A DNA stretch of 25,000 nt from Oscillospiraceae bacterium NTUH-002-81. GTDB lineage: Bacteria; Bacillota; Clostridia; Lachnospirales; Lachnospiraceae. Below are positions 16,195 to 25,000 of this stretch, piece by piece (positions within the stretch are counted from its first letter, which is position 1; each line of letters begins with the position of its first letter). Both the position numbers and the translations under genes were made by a program. Location of the stretch: contig CP136052.1 in NCBI GenBank assembly GCA_032620915.1, positions 1 to 25,000 on the forward strand, written 5' to 3'. The notes below the pieces were generated by a model. That model made no database searches. It was given only the letters and a program-made list of their open reading frames with translations, and had not been told where the DNA came from.

Positions 16195-16242
16195 CCTCTA
16201 CTGCTACTACTGCGGATTACCATATTATTTATATACTAAGCG
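16195..16242 (+). other. oriC unwinding site: DnaA-trios plus AT-rich DUE
   Basis: Directly after the last DnaA box come a short CC spacer and five triplets CTA-CTG-CTA-CTA-CTG (16198-16212). On the other strand these read as TAG/CAG, the DnaA-trio pattern. An AT-rich segment (16216-16240, with ATTATTTATATA) follows. The order box, trios, AT-rich DUE is the same as in the B. subtilis basal unwinding system upstream of dnaN. It marks the likely strand-opening point, about 35 bases before dnaN. Confidence 0.8.
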
Positions 16243-16274
16243 CCCCACACGACTGGGGGAAAGGAGTTTTCCAC

Positions 16275-17390
16275 ATGAAAATCATTTGCAGCAAATCGGA
16301 TCTGCTCCGTGGTGTCAACATCGCACTGAAAGCAGTTCCTTCCAAAACAACCATGACCATCCTGGAATGCATTCTCATTGATGCATCCAAAAGCGATATT
16401 ACTTTTACCTCCAATGACATGGAGCTTGGCATCGAGACAACTGTCAAAGGACTGATCAAGGAACGGGGCGTTGTCGCCATCGACGCAAAGATCTTTTCTG
16501 ATATTATCCGCAAACTGCCGGACAACGACGTGGTCATCGAGACAGACGAGAAATTCAACACCACCATCACCTGTGAGAAGGCCAAGTTCAATATCGCGGG
16601 CAAATCCGGAGAGGATTTTTCCTATCTGCCTTATATTGAGAAGAATGAACCTGTCGTTCTGTCCCAGTTTACGCTGAAGGATCTGATCCGCCAGACGATC
16701 TTTTCCATTGCGGACAATGACAACAACAAGCTGATGACCGGTGAGCTTTTTGATATCCATGAGAATATGCTGAAGGTGGCTTCCCTGGACGGACACCGCA
16801 TTTCCATCCGCCGGGTGGAGTTAAAGGAAGCTTACGAGGACCGCAAGGTGGTCGTTCCGGGCAAGACGTTACAGGAAGTGAGTAAGATTTTATCCGGCGA
16901 AGCGGACAGCACGGTGAAGCTGTTCTTCACCACCAACCATATCGTATTTGAATTCGACGATACCGTTGTGGTTTCCCGCCTCATCGAGGGCGAATATTTC
17001 CGCATTGACCAGATGCTCTCCAGCGATTACGAGACGAAGGTTACCATCAACAAGCGGGAGTTCCTGGACTGTATCGACCGTGCGACGCTTCTGGTAAAAG
17101 AGGGAGACAAGAAGCCCATCATCATCAACATTACCGATGAGGGCATGGAGTTGAAGATCAATTCCCAGATCGGTTCCATGCATGAGGAGATCGACATTGA
17201 AAAAGAGGGCCGGGATATTATGATCGGCTTTAACCCCAAATTCCTCATCGACGCCCTTCGCGTCATCGACGAGGAGAAGATCACCATTTATCTGATGAAT
17301 CCCAAGGCGCCCTGCTTTATCCGGGATGAGGAGAAGTCTTATATTTACCTGATTCTTCCGGTAAACTTTAACGCTGCGGCAAACGCGTAA
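16275..17390 (+). CDS. dnaN: DNA polymerase III beta subunit (sliding clamp)
   Basis: 371 residues, the usual size. It forms the ring-shaped dimer that tethers polymerase III and repair enzymes to DNA. It begins MKIICSKSDLLRGVNIALKAV and shows three successive clamp-fold domains of about 120 residues each. The family regions ALKAVPSKTTMTILECILIDA, SLDGHRISIRRVEL and the C-terminal YLILPVNFNA (usual form YLIMPMR) are present. The start follows AAAGGAG. It is the second gene of the dnaA-dnaN block, directly beyond the unwinding site, followed 24 bases on by yaaA. Confidence 0.97.
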   Translation: MKIICSKSDLLRGVNIALKAVPSKTTMTILECILIDASKSDITFTSNDMELGIETTVKGLIKERGVVAIDAKIFSDIIRKLPDNDVVIETDEKFNTTITCEKAKFNIAGKSGEDFSYLPYIEKNEPVVLSQFTLKDLIRQTIFSIADNDNNKLMTGELFDIHENMLKVASLDGHRISIRRVELKEAYEDRKVVVPGKTLQEVSKILSGEADSTVKLFFTTNHIVFEFDDTVVVSRLIEGEYFRIDQMLSSDYETKVTINKREFLDCIDRATLLVKEGDKKPIIINITDEGMELKINSQIGSMHEEIDIEKEGRDIMIGFNPKFLIDALRVIDEEKITIYLMNPKAPCFIRDEEKSYIYLILPVNFNAAANA

Positions 17391-17414
17391 GCGCGGCAGA
17401 AAAAGAGGACAAAG

Positions 17415-17624
17415 ATGGAAACAATCAAATTAAGAACAGAATATATCAAGCTGGGACAGGCGCTGAAAGCAGCCGGTCTGGTGGAATCCGGTGTGGATGC
17501 CAAGGAAAAGATCGTGGGCGGAGAGGTGCAGGTCAACGGCGCAGTGGAGCTGCAGCGCGGCAAGAAGCTGTATGACGGAGATGTGGTATCTTTTCACGGA
17601 GAAGAGATCCGCATTGAGAAATAA
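17415..17624 (+). CDS. yaaA: S4-domain protein YaaA
   Basis: 69 residues consisting of little more than an S4 RNA-binding fold. The motif LGQALKAAGLVESGVDAKEKIVGGEVQVNG shows the helix-loop-strand pattern of S4 domains, ending VVSFHGEEIRIEK. The family is conserved between dnaN and recF in Bacillota, and in Bacillus it has been linked to ribosomal RNA or subunit assembly. The exact role here is inferred. It starts after AGAGGAC, 24 bases behind dnaN and 18 bases ahead of recF, so it is part of the operon. Confidence 0.93.
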   Translation: METIKLRTEYIKLGQALKAAGLVESGVDAKEKIVGGEVQVNGAVELQRGKKLYDGDVVSFHGEEIRIEK

Positions 17625-17642
17625 CCCTGTAGTTGGAGAACA

Positions 17643-18728
17643 ATGGTTGTAAAATCACTGGATCTGAAAAATTTCAGAAATTATCATGAACTGCATATTG
17701 ATTTTGACCCTTTTACGAATATTTTCTATGGGAATAATGCCCAGGGAAAGACGAATATCCTGGAATCCGTGTATCTTGGCGGGACGACCAAATCCCACAA
17801 GGGCAGCAAGGATCGGGATATGATCACCTTCACGGAGGAGGAATCCCATATCCGTATGCTGGTGCAGAAGAAGAATCTGACGAGACGGATCGATATGCAT
17901 TTGAAAAAAAATAAAACGAAGGGCATTGCGGTGGACGGCATTCCCATCAAGAAGGCGTCAGAGCTTTTCGGGATCGTGAATCTGGTGTTTTTTTCCCCGG
18001 AGGATCTGAATATCATCAAAAACGGCCCTTCCGAGCGGCGGCGCTTCATCGATCTAGAATTATGTCAACTGGATAAGATTTATTTTCACAATCTGTCCAA
18101 CTACAACAAGATCCTGATCCAGCGCAACAAGCTGCTCAAGGACATTGCCTTTCATCCGGAATGGATGGATACGCTGGAGATCTGGGATATGCAGCTGGCC
18201 GGCTACGGATCCAAGATCATCAAACGACGGCACAGCTTTGTGGAGCAGTTGGGAGAGATTGCCGGAGATATCCATGAAAACCTTACCGGCGGCAGGGAGC
18301 ATCTGTCCCTTTTGTACGAGCCGGACTGCCCGGCGGATGCCCTGTATGAGCAGCTGAAAAAAAACAGGGACAAGGATATCCGCTATAAGATGACATCCCA
18401 GGGCCCCCACAGAGACGATCTGTGTATGCAGGTGAAGGATGTGGACATCCGGAAATTTGGTTCTCAGGGGCAGCAGCGGACGTCGGCACTGACATTGAAG
18501 CTCTCGGAGATTGAGCTGGTGAAGCGGGTCATCCATGATACACCGGTTCTTTTACTGGACGATGTGCTGTCTGAACTGGACAGCAGCAGGCAAAACTATT
18601 TGCTGAACAGTATCCATGATATACAGACCCTGATCACCTGTACCGGGCTGGATGAATTTATCAGCAACCGGTTTACGATCAATCGTATTTTCCGGGTGGA
18701 AGAGGGAACCGTAACGACAGAAAATTAA
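17643..18728 (+). CDS. recF: DNA replication and repair protein RecF
   Basis: 361 residues, an SMC/ABC-type ATPase that with RecO and RecR loads RecA at gaps. Walker A is GNNAQGKTN (30-38), the ABC signature region is FGSQGQQRTSALTLKL (about 271-286), and Walker B is PVLLLDDVLSELD (about 301-313). DLNIIKNGPSERRRFIDLELCQLD is the conserved lid segment. Start follows GGAGAACA, and the gene ends 15 bases before gyrB. The order dnaN-yaaA-recF-gyrB-gyrA is standard. Confidence 0.97.
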   Translation: MVVKSLDLKNFRNYHELHIDFDPFTNIFYGNNAQGKTNILESVYLGGTTKSHKGSKDRDMITFTEEESHIRMLVQKKNLTRRIDMHLKKNKTKGIAVDGIPIKKASELFGIVNLVFFSPEDLNIIKNGPSERRRFIDLELCQLDKIYFHNLSNYNKILIQRNKLLKDIAFHPEWMDTLEIWDMQLAGYGSKIIKRRHSFVEQLGEIAGDIHENLTGGREHLSLLYEPDCPADALYEQLKKNRDKDIRYKMTSQGPHRDDLCMQVKDVDIRKFGSQGQQRTSALTLKLSEIELVKRVIHDTPVLLLDDVLSELDSSRQNYLLNSIHDIQTLITCTGLDEFISNRFTINRIFRVEEGTVTTEN

Positions 18729-20666
<1,938 letters not shown>

Positions 20667-20677
20667 GGGGATAGACA

Positions 20678-23260
20678 ATGGAAGACAATATTTTTGATAA
20701 AATCCACGAAGTGGACTTAAAGAAGACCATGGAAACCTCCTATATCGACTATGCCATGAGCGTTATCGCTGCCCGGGCACTGCCGGATGTAAGAGACGGT
20801 CTGAAACCGGTACAGCGAAGAGTGCTCTATTCCATGATCGAGCTGAACAACGGCCCTGACAAGCCCAACAGAAAATGTGCGCGTATTGTCGGTGATACGA
20901 TGGGTAAATACCACCCTCACGGTGACAGCTCCATCTATGGTGCGCTGGTCAATATGGCCCAGGAGTGGTCCACAAGATATCCGCTGGTAGACGGTCACGG
21001 CAACTTCGGTTCCGTGGACGGCGACGGCGCAGCGGCCATGCGATACACAGAGGCAAGACTGAGCAAGATCTCCATGGAGATGCTGGCCGATATCAACAAA
21101 AATACCGTAGACTTTATGCCAAACTTCGATGAGACGGAGAAAGAACCTGTTGTTCTGCCGTCCCGTTACCCGAACCTGCTGGTGAACGGTACCCAGGGTA
21201 TCGCCGTCGGTATGGCCACCAATATCCCGCCCCACAACCTGCGGGAGGTCATCCAGGCAGTGGTGAAGATCATCGACAACCGGGTGGAAGAGGGCAGAGA
21301 TACAGAAATCGAGGAGCTTTTGGCCATCGTCAAAGGCCCTGATTTTCCCACCGGTGCCACCATTCTCGGCACGAAAGGCATTGAGGAAGCATACAGAACC
21401 GGCCGGGGCAAGATCCGTACCCGCGCGGTTTCCAATATCGAGACCATGCCCAACGGCAAGAGCCGCATCATCGTGACGGAGATCCCGTACATGGTCAACA
21501 AGGCGAGACTCATCGAGAAGATCGCCGAGCTGGTAAGAGACAAGAAGATCGACGGCATCACCGACCTGCGGGATGAGTCTGACCGTTCCGGTATGCGCAT
21601 CTGCATTGAGCTGCGCAAAGATGTGAATGCCAACGTGCTGCTGAACCAGCTGTACAAGCATACCCAGCTGCAGGAGACCTTCGGTGTCATCATGCTGGCG
21701 CTGGTGAACAATGAGCCCAAGGTGCTGAGCCTGAAAGAGCTTCTGGAATATTATCTGAAGCATCAGGAGGATGTGGTCACCAGAAGGACGAAATACGACC
21801 TGAACAAAGCCGAGGAGCGGGCACACATTTTGAAAGGCCTGCTCATTGCGCTGGATAATATCGACGAGGTCATCAAGATCATCAGAGGCTCCCGTTCCGC
21901 CCAGGTGGCAAAGGAAGGGTTGATGGAGCGCTTCGGTCTGGATGACGTACAGGCACAGGCCATTGTAGATATGCGTCTGCGTGCACTGACCGGTTTGGAA
22001 AGAGAGAAGCTGGAGCAGGAATACGCAGAGCTGATGAAGCGCATCGAGGAGTTGAAAGCCATTCTGGCAGATGAGAATAAGCTGCTGGGCGTCATCAAGG
22101 ATGAGATGCTGATCATTGCGGACAAATATGGCGACGACAGAAGAACGTCTATCGGTTATGACGTGTATGACCTGTCCACCGAGGATCTCATTCCGGTGGA
22201 GGATGTGGTCATTGCCATGACCCATCTGGGCTACATCAAGCGGATGACCGTAGACAACTTCAAGAGCCAGAACCGCGGAGGCAAGGGCATCAAGGGTATG
22301 CAGACACTGGAGGATGATTACATCGAGGATCTGCTTATGACGACCACCCATCATTACATGATGTTCTTCACCAACAAGGGCAAGGTATACCGTCTCAAGA
22401 CCTACGAGATCCCGGAGGCAGGACGCACCGCCAGAGGCACGGCTATGATCAACCTGCTCCAGCTGGAGCCGGGGGAGAAGATCACGGCTGTCATCCCGAT
22501 CCGCAAATACGAGAAGGATCGTTACCTGTTCATGGCAACCCGCAACGGTATTGTGAAAAAGACACCCATCACCGACTACGCAAATGTGCGGAAAACCGGT
22601 CTGGCTGCCATCAATCTGCGGGAGGACGATGAGCTCATCGAGGTGAAGTTTACTGACACGAAGAAGGACATCTTTCTTGTGACCAAATACGGCATGTGCA
22701 TCCGCTTCCATGAGACCGATGTGCGGCCCACCGGCAGAACGTCCATGGGTGTTATCGGCATGAACCTGATGGACGGTGACGAAGTCATTGGCATGCAGCT
22801 GGATACCCAGGGACAGTATCTGCTCATTGTATCCGAGAACGGTCTTGGAAAACTGACATCCATTGAGGAATTCAGTTCCCAGAACCGCGGCGGTAAGGGC
22901 GTGAAGTGCTATAAGATCACCGACAAGACCGGCAATGTCATCGGCGTGAAGGCTGTCAACGAAGAGGATGAGGTCATGATGATCACCACCGAGGGCATCA
23001 TCATCCGCTTTGCCTGCAGGGATATTTCCAAACTGGGCAGAATCACCTCCGGCGTGAAGCTGATGAACGTGGACACCGATGTGAGCGTGGCAAGCATTGC
23101 CAAGGTGCGCCAGGAAGTAAACAAATCGGAAAGTGCGGAGGAAACCGCAGAGCAGATTGAAGAAGAACTGAAAAATGAAGTGCGCTACAGCGATGAGGAC
23201 GATGTTTCGGAAGAAGATCTGATCCGGGATGAGCTGGGCGAGGATGATACAGAAGAGTAA
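20678..23260 (+). CDS. gyrA: DNA gyrase subunit A
   Basis: 860 residues, the DNA-cleaving half of gyrase. The breakage-reunion domain shows [19 protein letters not shown], the quinolone region [17 protein letters not shown] (79-95) and the catalytic Tyr123 in MRYTEARLS. Ser84 (E. coli Ser83 equivalent) is present, while position 88 is Gly rather than the more usual acidic residue. The C-terminal beta-pinwheel contains GyrA-box-like QNRGGKG at 531-537 and a second identical copy at 735-741. The acidic tail is rich in Glu/Asp (ending ELGEDDTEE). A hairpin terminator follows. The frame on the opposite strand is open for most of the gene but is a codon-bias artefact. Confidence 0.98.
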   Translation: MEDNIFDKIHEVDLKKTMETSYIDYAMSVIAARALPDVRDGLKPVQRRVLYSMIELNNGPDKPNRKCARIVGDTMGKYHPHGDSSIYGALVNMAQEWSTRYPLVDGHGNFGSVDGDGAAAMRYTEARLSKISMEMLADINKNTVDFMPNFDETEKEPVVLPSRYPNLLVNGTQGIAVGMATNIPPHNLREVIQAVVKIIDNRVEEGRDTEIEELLAIVKGPDFPTGATILGTKGIEEAYRTGRGKIRTRAVSNIETMPNGKSRIIVTEIPYMVNKARLIEKIAELVRDKKIDGITDLRDESDRSGMRICIELRKDVNANVLLNQLYKHTQLQETFGVIMLALVNNEPKVLSLKELLEYYLKHQEDVVTRRTKYDLNKAEERAHILKGLLIALDNIDEVIKIIRGSRSAQVAKEGLMERFGLDDVQAQAIVDMRLRALTGLEREKLEQEYAELMKRIEELKAILADENKLLGVIKDEMLIIADKYGDDRRTSIGYDVYDLSTEDLIPVEDVVIAMTHLGYIKRMTVDNFKSQNRGGKGIKGMQTLEDDYIEDLLMTTTHHYMMFFTNKGKVYRLKTYEIPEAGRTARGTAMINLLQLEPGEKITAVIPIRKYEKDRYLFMATRNGIVKKTPITDYANVRKTGLAAINLREDDELIEVKFTDTKKDIFLVTKYGMCIRFHETDVRPTGRTSMGVIGMNLMDGDEVIGMQLDTQGQYLLIVSENGLGKLTSIEEFSSQNRGGKGVKCYKITDKTGNVIGVKAVNEEDEVMMITTEGIIIRFACRDISKLGRITSGVKLMNVDTDVSVASIAKVRQEVNKSESAEETAEQIEEELKNEVRYSDEDDVSEEDLIRDELGEDDTEE

Positions 23261-23274
23261 ATCCGGTGAAATTT

Positions 23275-23323
23275 GTGAGAATGCCTGGCGGGGGTGAAAG
23301 CCTGCCCGGGTATTCTCACTTTT
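23275..23323 (+). terminator. Terminator after gyrA
   Basis: GTGAGAAT (23275-23282) pairs with ATTCTCAC (23312-23319), with an imperfect GC-rich inner stem, then TTTT. It closes the dnaA-gyrA gene group. Confidence 0.75.
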
Positions 23324-23384
23324 CACATGCACCGACTCCGGCGGTTTTCATATCATACAGGAAAAGAGAAAAAGCAGGGAAAAT

Positions 23385-24131
23385 ATGAAGGAAAAACCTG
23401 TCATTCTCATCACTGCCGGTACGGAAGTGTTTCAGAAAAACAGAAAACGGCTGTTTCTCTATGAGGAATACGCCCTGCGCATCCGGGAAATCGGTGGGAT
23501 TCCGCTGATGATCGCAGACCTGGATATGCCGGAGGAGATCACTGCACTTGAGCAGCTGGCAGATGGCCTTCTCTTAAGTGGCGGCGGGGACGTGGATCCC
23601 AAGTGGTTTGGAGAAACGGATACCCAGAGCGGCGCCGTCTATGATGAGAAGAGAGACCGCATGGAGATCGGGCTGTGCCGGGCCTTTGCAGCGGCGAAAA
23701 AGCCGGTGCTCGGCATTTGCCGGGGCATCCAGGTCATCAACATTGCCTTTGGCGGTACGATTTATCAGGATATCGAAGGGGCGCTGCATCTTTCTCATCC
23801 CCAGGGAGAGGTTCATGAGGTACAGTTGCTGCCGGATTCTTTTTTGGAAAAAATATATGGAGCGGCGTTATTAGTGAACAGCTTTCATCATCAGGCTATT
23901 CGAAAACTGGCAAAGGGGTTCCGGGTGGCGGCCGTGGTGCAGCCCGCTGGGCTTATCGAAGCCATCGAGCATGAGACGCTGCCGGTGTATGGCGTGCAGT
24001 GGCATCCTGAGCGGATGATGGGAGCAGATCTGCCCGACATGCGGGCACTTTTTGAAAAAATATTTGACTTACAGGGAGAAAAACATGTCAGTACAGATTG
24101 TGAGAGACTATTTAAAGCAGTGGAACTATGA
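23385..24131 (+). CDS. Class I glutamine amidotransferase-like hydrolase, peptidase C26 / PuuD family
   Basis: 248 residues. The family hydrolyses gamma-glutamyl bonds, for example gamma-glutamyl-GABA in the putrescine pathway, but the substrate here cannot be read from sequence. Catalytic residues are visible: Cys112 in GICRGIQ, His207 and Glu209 in QWHPE. The GGGDVDP and HHQAI motifs of the family are also present. No signal peptide. The last 18 or so residues (after FEKIFDLQGEK) look unlike a normal end and overlap the next gene by 47 bases. One extra A in the A6 run at 24055-24060 would stop it at LFEKNI, removing the overlap, so a 1-base error is possible. Its own promoter is not obvious. 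Confidence 0.9.
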   Translation: MKEKPVILITAGTEVFQKNRKRLFLYEEYALRIREIGGIPLMIADLDMPEEITALEQLADGLLLSGGGDVDPKWFGETDTQSGAVYDEKRDRMEIGLCRAFAAAKKPVLGICRGIQVINIAFGGTIYQDIEGALHLSHPQGEVHEVQLLPDSFLEKIYGAALLVNSFHHQAIRKLAKGFRVAAVVQPAGLIEAIEHETLPVYGVQWHPERMMGADLPDMRALFEKIFDLQGEKHVSTDCERLFKAVEL

Positions 24132-24570
24132 AGATAAAATTCAGGAGTTTGATGAGTCCAGCGCTACGGTGGAGCTGGCGGCCCATGCGGTGGGTGTCAT
24201 CCCGGCGCAGATTGCCAAGACCCTGTCCTTCAAGGTGGATGATGTCTGTGTGCTCATCGTGGCAGCAGGGGACGCCAAGATCGACAATCACAAATATAAG
24301 CAGTATTTTCATACGAAAGCCAAAATGCTGACACCGGAGGAAGTCATTGATTTTACAGGACATGCCATCGGCGGCGTGTGCCCCTTTGCAGTGGACCGTT
24401 CCTGGGTAAAGGTATACCTGGATGTTTCCATGAAGCGGTTCGATATCATGTACCCGGCAGCGGGAAGCAGCAGCAGTGCGGTAAAACTCACCATCCCGGA
24501 GCTGGAGACCTGTTCCGGCTATGAGGAATGGATCGACGTGTGCAAGGGCTGGCAGGAAGAGACAGCGTAA
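24085..24570 (+). CDS. YbaK/EbsC family aminoacyl-tRNA deacylase-like protein
   Basis: 161 residues. The family removes wrongly attached amino acids from tRNAs in trans (ProX/YbaK/EbsC group). Which amino acid is unknown here. The fold is recognised from QIAKTLSFKVDDVCVLIVAAGDAKIDNHKYKQYF, the TPEEVIDFTGHAIGGVCPFA motif (including the conserved lysine and G-x-CPF region), and YPAAGSSSSAVKLTIPEL. The start at 24085 follows GGGAGAAAAAC; an upstream ATG at 24052 in the same frame lies inside the previous gene and lacks a good ribosome site. It is probably co-transcribed with the C26 gene. Confidence 0.9.
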   Translation: MSVQIVRDYLKQWNYEDKIQEFDESSATVELAAHAVGVIPAQIAKTLSFKVDDVCVLIVAAGDAKIDNHKYKQYFHTKAKMLTPEEVIDFTGHAIGGVCPFAVDRSWVKVYLDVSMKRFDIMYPAAGSSSSAVKLTIPELETCSGYEEWIDVCKGWQEETA

Positions 24571-24607
24571 CATCATATTATCAAAGTGTTCAAAGGAGGA
24601 AAAGTGG

Positions 24608-25000
24608 ATGATTCGTGCGGTTCATGTGGATAACCTTACCAAAAACATCAAGGAAATGTGTATAGAAGTCAATCATGTGCTCTCAGCAGATATGAAGGAG
24701 GCACTGGATACGTCCGTGCAGACAGAGAAATCCCCGCTGGGCAGACAGATTCTCTGCCAGCTGCAGGAGAATCTGGAAATCGCAGGAAAGGATCGGATTC
24801 CCATCTGTCAGGATACGGGCATGGCCATCGTTTTCCTGGAAGTGGGTCAGGATGTGCATTTTGAGGGCGGTTCTGTGGAGGATGCCATCAATGAGGGCGT
24901 CCGGCAGGGCTATGTGGAGGGATATCTCCGCAAATCTGTCGTGAAGGATCCTCTGATTCGGGAAAATACAAAGGACAACACCCCGGCAGTCATCCATACG
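24608..25000 (+). CDS. Class I fumarate hydratase / L-tartrate dehydratase alpha subunit, partial
   Basis: 131 residues, cut by the window edge, no stop. The start MIRAVHVDNLTKNI follows AAAGGAGG with a suitable spacer. The sequence matches the N-terminus of the heterodimeric iron-sulfur fumarase or tartrate dehydratase alpha chain. Key residues are PICQDTGMAIVF with Cys67, a [4Fe-4S] cluster ligand, and DNTPAVIHT near the end of the window. The enzyme interconverts fumarate and malate, or dehydrates tartrate. A beta subunit is expected just beyond the edge. It lies 37 bases after the YbaK gene, on the same strand. Fumarase is the likelier identity in a Lachnospiraceae but the two cannot be separated here. 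Confidence 0.9.
   Translation, partial: MIRAVHVDNLTKNIKEMCIEVNHVLSADMKEALDTSVQTEKSPLGRQILCQLQENLEIAGKDRIPICQDTGMAIVFLEVGQDVHFEGGSVEDAINEGVRQGYVEGYLRKSVVKDPLIRENTKDNTPAVIHT

Noticed and set aside
20717..23332. Very long minus-strand open frame (871 codons) opposite gyrA
   Set aside because: Low-complexity Leu/His/Asp composition and exact antisense of a certain gene. It results from the codon bias of gyrA and has no ribosome site.

Overview
This window is the replication-origin region of a Clostridia chromosome (Bacillota), most likely a Lachnospiraceae gut anaerobe. The evidence is the gene order rpmH-oriC-dnaA-dnaN-yaaA-recF-gyrB-gyrA, the Soj/Spo0J-type parAB, the DUF3881 and DUF4446 families, AGGAGG ribosome-binding sites throughout, and a tRNA-Arg with a sigma-A promoter. 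The species cannot be named from sequence alone.

Layout. 1-452: the 5' part of a group II intron (minus strand) inserted just behind a rho-independent terminator. 453-770: poorly explained, repeat-like sequence. 771-1042: tRNA-Arg(CCU) plus a decayed tRNA-Arg copy, each with its own promoter. 1094-5704 (minus): parA-parB-DUF4446, then serS and a frameshifted DUF3881 gene. 5705-6050: two perfect parS sites. 6051-6998 (plus): a membrane-anchored alpha/beta-hydrolase-like protein that lacks catalytic residues. 7143-11163 (minus): mnmE-mnmG-rsmG, with mnmG broken twice. 11326-14140 (minus): rpmH-rnpA-yidD-yidC-khpB(jag). 14141-14585 and 15942-16274: the two halves of a bipartite oriC flanking dnaA. 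16275-23260 (plus): dnaN, yaaA, recF, gyrB, gyrA. 23385-25000 (plus): a class-I glutamine amidotransferase-like hydrolase, a YbaK/EbsC deacylase and the start of a class I fumarase alpha subunit.

Functional logic. Transcription diverges from oriC, so almost every gene is read in the direction of its replication fork. The exception among protein genes is the hydrolase-like gene at 6051. The genes serve chromosome replication (dnaA, dnaN, recF, gyrAB), segregation (parA, parB, parS), tRNA processing and modification (rnpA, mnmE, mnmG), ribosome function (rpmH, rsmG), serine charging (serS) and membrane-protein insertion (yidC, yidD, khpB).

I see no convincing new multigene system. The best leads are the degenerate hydrolase next to parS, a YidC with Asn in place of the groove Arg, the DnaA-trio/BUS-like unwinding site, the intron behind a terminator, and three +1 homopolymer frameshifts. 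The frameshifts look more like read or assembly errors than biology.
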